Source: Stappia indica (GTDB lineage Bacteria; Pseudomonadota; Alphaproteobacteria; Rhizobiales; Stappiaceae). Taken from it: 64,000 nucleotides of DNA. Position 1 is the stretch's first letter; the number at the start of each line of letters is the position of its first letter. Below, piece after piece: positions 57,304-64,000 of the stretch. Location: the NCBI RefSeq assembly GCF_020177335.1, contig NZ_JAIVMG010000001.1, forward strand, positions 186,001-250,000. Reading direction: 5' to 3'. Position numbers and translations under genes: made by a program. The notes under the pieces are model-generated. The model saw only the letters and a list, made by a program, of their open reading frames with translations. It searched no databases and had not been told where the DNA came from.

Positions 57304-57425
57304 TCGGCCCCGGCAATCGGGCCGGTCCGCCGTTTCCACCTCCGCTGGCAAGATCTGTACGGCACCGGTTCGGGTTTCGGGCCGGTGCGTATAATGGCCG
57401 TCATGGCCAATCCCGGGGTTGTTGC

Positions 57426-58706
57426 ATGTTTGATATCAAGTGGATCCGCGACAATGACGCGGCGTTTGACCGCGCGATGGCGCGGCGGGGGCTGGAGCCG
57501 CAGGCCGCACGGCTGATCGCGCTCGACGACCGGCGGCGGGAGCACATCGCCTCGCTGCAGCAGGCGCAGGAACGGCGTAACGCCGCCTCCAAGGATATCG
57601 GCAAGGCAAAGGCGTCCGGCGATGAGGAGCGTGCCCGCGCGCTGATCGAGGAAGTTGCCAAGCTCAAGTCGGCGCTGCATGAGGGCGAGGAAGCAGAGCG
57701 CGAGCTCACCGCCGAGCTGACGCGCGCCTTGAGCGAGTTGCCGAACATGCCGCATGACGACGTGCCCGAGGGGCTCGACGAAAGCGCCAATGTGGAGCTG
57801 CGCCGGGTCGGCACGCCGAGAGAGTTCGCCTTTGAGGCCAAGGAACATTTCGATATCGCCGCCGGCGCCGAGGGCATGGCCTTCGAGACCGCTGCGGTGA
57901 TGTCCGGATCGCGCTTCGTGCTTCTCAAGGGGCAGATCGCCCGGCTGGAACGCGCCCTCGGTCAGTTCATGATGGATCTGCAGACCGGTGAGCACGGCTA
58001 TACGGAAGTCTCGCCGCCGCTGCTGGTGCGTGACGAAGCGCTCTATGGCACCTCCCAGCTTCCGAAGTTTTCCGAGGACCTGTTCCGAACCACCGATGAC
58101 CGCTGGTTGATCCCGACCGCCGAGGTGCCGCTGACCAACATGGTTGCTGGCGCGAGCCTCGATGAAGCGGCGCTGCCGATCCGGGTGACGGCGCTGACCC
58201 CCTGTTTCCGCTCGGAGGCCGGTTCGGCCGGGCGCGATGTACGCGGCATGCTGCGTCAGCACCAGTTCTGGAAGTGCGAGCTGGTATCGGTCACCACGCC
58301 GGATTCGTCGCTCGATGAGCTTGAGCGGATGGTGGGCTGCGCCGAGACGGTGCTTCAGCGGCTGGAGCTGCCGTATCGGGTGATGACCCTGTCGGCAGGC
58401 GATATGGGCTTTGCCGCGCGCAAGACCTATGACATCGAGGTCTGGCTGCCGGGTCAGAATGCGTATCGGGAAATTTCGAGCTGTTCGGTCTGCGGCGATT
58501 TCCAGGCGCGGCGCATGAACGCCCGCTATCGCAGCGAGGGCGAGAAGGGGCTGAAGTTCGTGCATACGCTGAACGGCTCGGGCATTGCCGTCGGGCGGGC
58601 GCTGATCGCCGTGCTTGAAAACTATCAATGCGAGGATGGCGGTGTGATCGTCCCGGACGCGCTGCGCCCCTACATGGGCGGACTGGAAAAGATCGGGGGC
58701 GAATGA
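57426..58706 (+). CDS. serS: seryl-tRNA synthetase
   Basis: 426 residues, class II synthetase. Long coiled-coil arm at residues ~28-100 ([15 protein letters not shown]) and class II motif 2 [21 protein letters not shown] and motif 3 [18 protein letters not shown]. It begins about 120 bases after tatC, with TTGTTGC before the ATG. The stop overlaps surE. Confidence 0.97.
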   Translation: MFDIKWIRDNDAAFDRAMARRGLEPQAARLIALDDRRREHIASLQQAQERRNAASKDIGKAKASGDEERARALIEEVAKLKSALHEGEEAERELTAELTRALSELPNMPHDDVPEGLDESANVELRRVGTPREFAFEAKEHFDIAAGAEGMAFETAAVMSGSRFVLLKGQIARLERALGQFMMDLQTGEHGYTEVSPPLLVRDEALYGTSQLPKFSEDLFRTTDDRWLIPTAEVPLTNMVAGASLDEAALPIRVTALTPCFRSEAGSAGRDVRGMLRQHQFWKCELVSVTTPDSSLDELERMVGCAETVLQRLELPYRVMTLSAGDMGFAARKTYDIEVWLPGQNAYREISSCSVCGDFQARRMNARYRSEGEKGLKFVHTLNGSGIAVGRALIAVLENYQCEDGGVIVPDALRPYMGGLEKIGGE

Positions 58707-59464
58707 TGCGCATTCTGTTGACCAACGACGACGGGATCGAGGCGGATGGCCTGGTCGCCCTGGAGAAGATTGCCCGCGAGCTGTCCGACGATGTGTGGAT
58801 CGTGGCGCCGGAAACCGACCAGAGCGGCGTTGCCCATTCGCTGACGCTGCATGACCCGTTGCGCTTCCGCAAGCTGGGCGACCGGCGCTTTTCGGTGCGC
58901 GGCACGCCGACCGATTGCGTCATCATGGGCGTGCGTGAGGTGATGCCGGACCGGCCGGACCTGATCCTGTCCGGGGTGAACCGGGGCCAGAACGCAGCCG
59001 ATGACGTGACCTATTCGGGCACCATCGCCGGGGCGATGGAAGGCACCTTGATGGGCATTCGCTCCATGGCCCTGTCGCAGGCCTATAACTGGGCGCCCGG
59101 CGAGCGGCCGAACTATGATACGGCGGTGGCCCATGCGCCGGCGCTGATTGACCGGCTGCTGAATTTCTCCTTCCCGCCCGATACCTTGCTCAACCTCAAC
59201 TTCCCCGCCTGCGAGCCCGACGCGGTGGGTGAGGTGGCGGTGACCCGTCAGGGCAAGCGCAAGGTCAGCGAGCTGGCGCTGGATGCGCGCAAGGACGGGC
59301 GCGGCGTTCCCTATTTCTGGCTTGGCTTCCGCAGCGGCGAAGAGACGCCGCCGGAGGATACCGACCTGGCGGCGCTGGCGCGCGGCAACATTTCCGTGAC
59401 ACCGCTGAAGCTCGATCTGACCGCACATGACGTGCTCGCCGATCTGTCGGCCCTGGTTGGCTGA
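58703..59464 (+). CDS. surE: 5'/3'-nucleotidase SurE
   Basis: 253 residues: [16 protein letters not shown] (metal Asp-Asp), [41 protein letters not shown]. Dephosphorylates nucleoside monophosphates, survival in stationary phase. Starts with ATGATG overlapping the serS stop. Confidence 0.96.
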   Translation: MMRILLTNDDGIEADGLVALEKIARELSDDVWIVAPETDQSGVAHSLTLHDPLRFRKLGDRRFSVRGTPTDCVIMGVREVMPDRPDLILSGVNRGQNAADDVTYSGTIAGAMEGTLMGIRSMALSQAYNWAPGERPNYDTAVAHAPALIDRLLNFSFPPDTLLNLNFPACEPDAVGEVAVTRQGKRKVSELALDARKDGRGVPYFWLGFRSGEETPPEDTDLAALARGNISVTPLKLDLTAHDVLADLSALVG

Positions 59465-59531
59465 TTAGCGAGCCGGTCGCGCGGCCAGAGCGCCCCTTGA
59501 GGGATGGCCGCGCGATCAGGGAGGACATGAC

Positions 59532-60236
59532 GTGGGCGATTTCGACAAGGACAATGCCGGCGAGGGGCCGGCGGCGACCCCTTCCCCGCAAGAGGAGGCG
59601 GATCGGGAGGCAATTGCCGCTCTGACGTTGCGGCTGCGCTCCGGCGGCATTCGCGACAACCGGGTGCTGTCGGCCATCGAGCGGGTACCTCGCCGCCTGT
59701 TCCTCTCCGCCGCGCTGCAAAAGCACGCTCACACCGATACGGCCTTGCCGATCGAGTGCGGCCAGACCATTTCCCAGCCGACCGTGGTGGCGTGGATGAC
59801 CGCCGCGCTCGACATTGCGCCTGAACACAAGGTGCTGGAGGTCGGAACCGGGTCGGGTTACCAGGCGGCGGTGCTGGGGCATCTGAGCCGGGAGGTGCAC
59901 AGTATCGAGCGCTACCGCACCCTTGCCGACCTTGCCCGCGAGCGGCTTTCGACCCTCAAGATTGCGTCGGTGACGGTTCATCATGGGGATGGTCTCGAAG
60001 GCCTGCCGGAGAAGGCGCCGTTCGACCGGATCATCGTGACGGCGGCGGGGCCGGAAATCCCGCCCGCGCTGTTGGATCAGCTGGCCGATGGTGGAAAACT
60101 GATCATGCCGGTTGGCCCGAAAGGGGGCGTCCAGGTTCTGACGCTGGCGGAGAAGAAGGGGGCGACCATGGTCACCCGGGCCTTGCAGGAGGTACGGTTC
60201 GTGCCCCTGGTCGAGGGCGTTGCCTCCCGTCTCTAA
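59532..60236 (+). CDS. pcm: protein-L-isoaspartate O-methyltransferase
   Basis: 234 residues, methyltransferase fold: ECGQTISQPTVVAWM, VLEVGTGSGYQAAVLGHL (SAM site) and RIIVTAAGPEIPPALLDQL. Repairs isoaspartyl residues. A GTG start preceded by GGGAGGA. Follows surE as in many proteobacteria (surE-pcm-nlpD). Confidence 0.95.
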   Translation: MGDFDKDNAGEGPAATPSPQEEADREAIAALTLRLRSGGIRDNRVLSAIERVPRRLFLSAALQKHAHTDTALPIECGQTISQPTVVAWMTAALDIAPEHKVLEVGTGSGYQAAVLGHLSREVHSIERYRTLADLARERLSTLKIASVTVHHGDGLEGLPEKAPFDRIIVTAAGPEIPPALLDQLADGGKLIMPVGPKGGVQVLTLAEKKGATMVTRALQEVRFVPLVEGVASRL

Positions 60237-60541
60237 TAGTGTTCGTGCTGCCGATTCGTCGTAAGCAGAAAAGTTTCCCGCGATCAAGACGTGCTTCGGC
60301 TCTGCGCCCGGCGTTTACCATGATGGTGACGCCGGCGTGGTGCTGATGGCCGTGTTGTGCGCCGCCTGACCCAGCGGAAAACGGCCGCGTTGATACAGGC
60401 CATTCGCACAGTGAATGCTGGTCGTAGCGGCGCCGCGAACCTCGGGGCAGATGGCGCTTTTCCCCAGACTTAAGTCTTTGTCAACCTTACCGAGCTTTAA
60501 TCGGGACAAGAGACTTCAGGTGTTTGGGTCCGAGTAGCGCC
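60237..60541. other. non-coding region before nlpD-like gene
   Basis: About 300 bases, no gene. Holds a 12-base palindrome AGACTTAAGTCT and a TTAA-N7-TCAA motif at 60466-60484. Confidence 0.45.
60466..60484. promoter_or_regulatory. palindrome and CtrA-box-like sequence upstream of nlpD-like gene
   Basis: AGACTTAAGTCT (60466-60477) is perfectly palindromic; TTAA at 60470 followed by seven bases and TCAA (60481-60484) matches the CtrA site TTAA-N7-TTAA at seven of eight positions. CtrA drives cell-cycle genes in alphaproteobacteria, including cell-wall factors. Confidence 0.35.
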
Positions 60542-61912
60542 ATGTCAAATCAGGTTTCCAGAATTTCTTCGCGATTGCTGTCCAGGACGGCGCTGGTGGT
60601 GGTGTTTGCCGCCCTGGCGGCGGGGTGCAGCGGCGGTGTCGAGCGCTTCGAGGAGCCGATCTTCACCGGCAATACCGACAACCAGCGCGCTCTTTTGATG
60701 AGCGGGTCGGCGAGCCAACCCAGTTTCGATGACGTGGTGGCCGGGCCTGCGAAGACGCAGCCGGTGACACGGGCGGCTCTGCCGCCAGCTACGTCATCCA
60801 ATCGCGACATGGCAACGGGCTCGATCCCGTCGGTGTCTTCCTCCAGCGGCTCCCATCAACAGGCGCGCGTGGCGCCAAAGCCGGTTCCGCGTACGAACAC
60901 CGGACAGGTGGTGGCGACGTCCCGCCCGGTCGCAACCGCGCCGGCGCCGGCGGTGGACGCCGCGACCGTGTCCCCTCGAACCGTGCGTGGCTGGACCACG
61001 GCCGGGGCGACTCAGGTGAGCGCCCGTTCGGGCGACTCGGTGTCGTCGATGGCCCGGCGCTACGGAATTCCCCAGTACGTTCTGGCGGAGATCAACAATG
61101 TGCCGCCCAATGGCCGCTTCGCGGCCGGTCAGCAGGTGGTGATTCCGACCTATGTCTATGGCGCCCGCTCCACCGGGGCGACACGGCCGGCTGCGACGGC
61201 GTCGGCGCCGGTGCGCTTGCCTCCGGCTGGTCCGGCCCCGAGCGTGACCGGGTCCATTCCGGGAAGTGCCCGCTCCGGCGGCGCGCTTGCGGCGGTGCCG
61301 CGTCCCAGTGCCAAGCCGTCGGCCACGGTGCAGGTGGCCTCCACCGCCCAGACCGTGCCAGCGGCAACGCTCCAGGCGTTTCCCAAGAGCAAGCCTGCCA
61401 AGCGCGCGACGAATAGTATCCGCACGGCGGCGGTGACGCCGGCCACGGCTGCCGCGGTCAAGCCGTCAAAGCCCGTCGATGCCGCACCGACCAAGCCGAT
61501 CGAGGTGTCGCGGCCGGAAACGGATGACAGTGTGCGTCGGTTCCGCTGGCCGGTGCGCGGTCGAATCATCTCCGAGTTCGGCTCCAAGCCGGGCGGTACG
61601 CGCAATGACGGAATCAATCTTGCCGTTCCCGAGGGGGCGGACATCAAGGCGGTCGACGATGGCACCGTGATCTATGCCGGCAATGAGCTGAAGGGCTATG
61701 GCAACCTGGTGCTGATCCGTCACGATGATGGTTGGGTGTCGGCCTATGCGCATAACAGCGAATTGCTGGTGAAGCGGGGCGATTCCATCCGTCGGGGGGC
61801 GGTTGTCGCCAAGGCCGGGTCGACCGGGTCCGTGACCCAGCCGCAACTGCATTTCGAGCTGCGGCGCGGGAACAAGCCCGTCGATCCGATGCAGTATCTG
61901 GCGCGCCTTTAA
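60542..61912 (+). CDS. nlpD: NlpD-type lipoprotein with LysM and degenerate LytM domain
   Basis: 456 residues. Lipobox LAAGC near residue 29, then a Pro/Ala/Ser-rich linker, a LysM domain (VSARSGDSVSSMARRYGIPQYVLAEIN, ~160-205) and a C-terminal LytM (M23) domain. In the latter the zinc His and Asp are replaced (RNDGIN instead of HxGxD) and the first His of the last motif is Gln (QPQLHFELR), as in E. coli NlpD, so it is likely an amidase activator and not a hydrolase. The surE-pcm-nlpD order agrees. An upstream in-frame Met adds six residues. Confidence 0.9.
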   Translation: MSNQVSRISSRLLSRTALVVVFAALAAGCSGGVERFEEPIFTGNTDNQRALLMSGSASQPSFDDVVAGPAKTQPVTRAALPPATSSNRDMATGSIPSVSSSSGSHQQARVAPKPVPRTNTGQVVATSRPVATAPAPAVDAATVSPRTVRGWTTAGATQVSARSGDSVSSMARRYGIPQYVLAEINNVPPNGRFAAGQQVVIPTYVYGARSTGATRPAATASAPVRLPPAGPAPSVTGSIPGSARSGGALAAVPRPSAKPSATVQVASTAQTVPAATLQAFPKSKPAKRATNSIRTAAVTPATAAAVKPSKPVDAAPTKPIEVSRPETDDSVRRFRWPVRGRIISEFGSKPGGTRNDGINLAVPEGADIKAVDDGTVIYAGNELKGYGNLVLIRHDDGWVSAYAHNSELLVKRGDSIRRGAVVAKAGSTGSVTQPQLHFELRRGNKPVDPMQYLARL

Positions 61913-61957
61913 CGGGGCGTCAGGGGTCGCCGTGTGGCGGAATGGAACTTTGTACGC

Positions 61958-61993
61958 AAACGGACCGCCAGGCGACTGACGGTCCGTTTTTTG
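61958..61993 (+). terminator. intrinsic terminator after nlpD
   Basis: AAACGGACC (61958-61966) pairs with GGTCCGTTT (61981-61989) and is followed by TTTT. Confidence 0.8.
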
Positions 61994-62212
61994 TTCTGCG
62001 AGTGCGGCGAGGGGCGAATCCCCTAAAAGTGCCGGCGGCGTCGCGCGGGTTGTTTTCCACAAGCGCGTGCGGCAGGATTGGGAGTTCCTGCGGCGAGAAA
62101 CTGCCAATTGCCATGGAAACGTCATGAAGGTCGGTTTGAAGCGCTTGACTTGTTCGGCCGGTCGCCGTACATCACCGCCACTCCCGGCGGCCAGTTGGTC
62201 GCCCCGAGGTGA

Positions 62213-62289
62213 GCGGGTGTAGCTCAGTTGGTTAGAGTGCCGGCCTGTCACGCCGGAGGTCGCGGGTTCGAGCCCCGTCACTCGCGCCA
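62213..62289 (+). tRNA. tRNA-Asp (GTC), copy 1
   Basis: 77 bases with acceptor stem GCGGGTG/CACTCGC, D-arm TAGCTCAGTTGGTTAGA, anticodon GTC in the loop CTGTCAC, T-arm GGTTCGAGCC, and encoded CCA. Confidence 0.96.
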
Positions 62290-62334
62290 CTCACCTGGAG
62301 AAGGAGACCGGTCCGCGACATGCGGATGAGGCGA

Positions 62335-62411
62335 GCGGGTGTAGCTCAGTTGGTTAGAGTGCCGGCCTGTCACGCCGGAGGTCGCGGGTTCGAGCCCCGT
62401 CACTCGCGCCA
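62335..62411 (+). tRNA. tRNA-Asp (GTC), copy 2
   Basis: Identical to copy 1 over all 77 bases, 45 bases downstream. CCA is encoded. Confidence 0.96.
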
Positions 62412-62463
62412 CTCGCCGAACGGTCCCAAGACGTCTATCCTTACAGTTCGATGCGAACAGGAT

Positions 62464-62480
62464 GGCCCGCAAGGGCCTTT
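62464..62480 (+). terminator. intrinsic terminator after tRNA-Asp pair
   Basis: GGCCC (62464-62468), tetraloop GCAA, GGGCC (62473-62477), then TTTT. Confidence 0.7.
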
Positions 62481-62813
62481 TCCTGTTTCGCGTGCGGGTG
62501 TTGCTGCCCGGTGAGTCCTTTCCGGTTCCGCTGCGGTGCGTGAACAGGGGGCGTGGTGTGTCCGCAGCGGGCCGCGCCGAAGCGGGGCGCTGCGACAACT
62601 TGTTTTCGCAGTTGCGATATCGCGCGCGGGATTAGCACCTTGTTGGGCTTGCGTTGCCGGGAAGCGTGGGCTAAGCGTGCCCCCATGAGTTCGGCTGACG
62701 CGCCGCAGTGACGCTCGCGCCGAATGATCGCCTGAAACAGGCTGGGCCGCGAGACGCGGGACGAACGGTCGCCGCGCGGCGGTTCGGGGCTTGGCGCAAG
62801 GACAAGATGGACC
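62481..62813. other. non-coding region before nuo operon
   Basis: About 330 bases. No gene or clear promoter was found. Confidence 0.4.
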
Positions 62814-63179
62814 ATGGAAGAGCTGCTGAGAGAGTATGTGCCGATCCTCGTTTTCCTCGGGGTGTCGCTGGTCATCGGCCTTGCACTCCTGATCTCGCCG
62901 TTCATTCTCGCCTACAAGAATCCCGATTCGGAAAAGCTGTCCGCCTATGAGTGCGGGTTCAACGCCTTCGATGATGCGCGCATGAAGTTCGACATCCGCT
63001 TCTATCTGGTGTCGCTGCTGTTCATCATCTTCGATCTCGAAGTGGCCTTCCTGTTTCCCTGGGCGGTCGCGTTCGGTGATCTCGGCTGGTACGGCTTCTG
63101 GTCGATGATGGCGTTTCTCGGTGTGTTGACGATCGGCTTTATCTACGAATGGAAGAAGGGGGCGCTGGAATGGGACTGA
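62814..63179 (+). CDS. nuoA: NADH-quinone oxidoreductase subunit A
   Basis: 121 residues with three membrane helices and [34 protein letters not shown], the conserved loop and second helix of NuoA/ND3. Complex I membrane arm. The first gene of the nuo operon; its end overlaps the nuoB start by ten bases. Confidence 0.97.
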   Translation: MEELLREYVPILVFLGVSLVIGLALLISPFILAYKNPDSEKLSAYECGFNAFDDARMKFDIRFYLVSLLFIIFDLEVAFLFPWAVAFGDLGWYGFWSMMAFLGVLTIGFIYEWKKGALEWD

Positions 63180-63748
63180 CATCGGGCGAGCCGCTCGTGG
63201 CCCAGGCTCCAAAGGGAATCATCGATCCGAACACCGGCAAGCCGGTTGGGGCGAATGATCCGTTCTTTCTGGAAATCAACGACGAGTTGGCCGACAAGGG
63301 CTTCGTCGTCACCGCGACCGACAATCTGATCCAGTGGGCCCGTACCGGCTCTCTGATGTGGATGACCTTCGGTCTGGCCTGCTGCGCCGTGGAAATGATG
63401 CAGATGTCGATGCCGCGTTACGACGCGGAGCGGTTCGGCTTTGCCCCGCGCGCCTCACCGCGCCAGTCCGATGTGATGATCGTTGCCGGTACGCTGACCA
63501 ACAAGATGGCTCCGGCGCTGCGCAAGGTCTATGACCAGATGCCAGAGCCGCGCTATGTCATCTCGATGGGCTCCTGCGCCAATGGCGGCGGATACTATCA
63601 CTATTCCTACTCGGTCGTGCGGGGCTGCGATCGGGTGGTGCCCGTGGACATCTATGTTCCGGGTTGCCCGCCGACGGCTGAGGCGCTGCTTTACGGCGTG
63701 CTGCTGTTGCAGAAGAAGATACGCAGAACCGGTACGATCGAGCGCTGA
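63170..63748 (+). CDS. nuoB: NADH-quinone oxidoreductase subunit B
   Basis: 192 residues, carries the N2 iron-sulfur cluster ligands: CC in [11 protein letters not shown], Cys in [18 protein letters not shown] and Cys in [16 protein letters not shown]-terminal ~30 residues are variable. The Met of MGLTSG is chosen; a longer frame would overlap nuoA further. Confidence 0.97.
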   Translation: MGLTSGEPLVAQAPKGIIDPNTGKPVGANDPFFLEINDELADKGFVVTATDNLIQWARTGSLMWMTFGLACCAVEMMQMSMPRYDAERFGFAPRASPRQSDVMIVAGTLTNKMAPALRKVYDQMPEPRYVISMGSCANGGGYYHYSYSVVRGCDRVVPVDIYVPGCPPTAEALLYGVLLLQKKIRRTGTIER

Positions 63749-63805
63749 TCGGCCGGCTTTCACGGAACGATCGCTGGACACCCTCCCGGCATACGGATCA
63801 CGGCT

Positions 63806-64000
63806 ATGGACGAAACGCTCGCTGAACTTGGTGATCACATTCAAGCAACCCTCGGAGACGCCATCGATGGCTACACGGTGGCCCACGGGGAACTGAACGT
63901 TGAGGCGCGCGCCTCCGAGATCGTCTCCGTGGTCCGGTTCCTGCGCGACGACGGGAGCTGCCAGTTCGTCAACCTGACGGATCTGTGCGGTGTGGACTAT
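63806..64000 (+). CDS. nuoC: NADH-quinone oxidoreductase subunit C, 5' part
   Basis: An open frame begins at ATG 63806 and runs off the right edge: 65 codons, MDETLAELGDHIQATL at the start and FVNLTDLCGVDY at the end, the first conserved NuoC motif. It follows nuoB by 57 bases. The rest is outside the window. Confidence 0.9.
   Translation, partial: MDETLAELGDHIQATLGDAIDGYTVAHGELNVEARASEIVSVVRFLRDDGSCQFVNLTDLCGVDY

Noticed and set aside
62335-62411. The second tRNA-Asp as an att site of an integrated element
   Set aside because: The repeat is the whole tRNA, 45 bases apart, with no integrase or cargo between the copies.

Overview
The window is GC-rich DNA from an alphaproteobacterium, most likely of the order Hyphomicrobiales (Rhizobiales). 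Indicators are an ExoR-like Sel1-repeat protein, the alphaproteobacterial complex I accessory protein NDUFA12, a class II ribonucleotide reductase, a candidate Irr-type iron box in front of a suf operon, and a housekeeping gene order erpA-dgt-argS-SPOR-nagZ-scpAB-tatABC-serS-surE-pcm-nlpD followed by nuoABC. Two TRAP transporter systems point to an organism that scavenges organic acids. Placement is inferred from gene content only.

Bases 1-2400 hold the end of an MFS transporter, an ArsR-family repressor and a small Dabb-domain protein, followed by an 850-bp non-coding stretch. Bases 2422-10929 form a nine-gene catabolic operon: TRAP transporter (dctPQM type), a histidinol-dehydrogenase-family enzyme resembling sulfopropanediol dehydrogenase HpsN, a LacI regulator, an SDR, a double-cupin protein, an alpha/beta hydrolase and an RraA/HMG-aldolase-like protein. 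Two LacI-type palindromes lie just upstream of its first gene.

Bases 10930-20740 look like an acquired island. IS66- and IS5-family debris lies on the left and a broken IS5-family element with CTAG target duplications on the right. Between them are a DUF35 protein fused to a degenerate SDR-like domain, a thiolase-fold protein without the canonical Cys and His, an acyl-CoA synthetase, a MarR-like regulator, an SDR and a second TRAP transporter. Together they suggest uptake and CoA-dependent breakdown (possibly retro-aldol cleavage) of an organic acid.

Bases 20741-35203 carry a DUF2779 gene remnant, nrdJ with paired NrdR boxes overlapping a good promoter and DnaA-box-like sites nearby, an orphan response regulator, ndufa12, an alpha/beta hydrolase, and the operon iscS-like-sufB-sufC-sufD-sufS-sufT-sufA, preceded by a candidate Irr box and a run of hairpins. 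Bases 35363-43834 carry a diguanylate cyclase, a DEAD-box helicase, a small secreted protein, a sulfotransferase-like protein, parE, a 32-residue membrane miniprotein, an exoR homologue and a small secreted Cys-rich protein.

Bases 43888-64000 are core genome: a D-threonine-aldolase-like enzyme, xthA, erpA, dgt, argS, a SPOR protein, nagZ, scpA, scpB, an orphan FbpC-type ATPase, tatABC, serS, surE, pcm, an NlpD-type lipoprotein, two identical tRNA-Asp genes, nuoA, nuoB and the start of nuoC.
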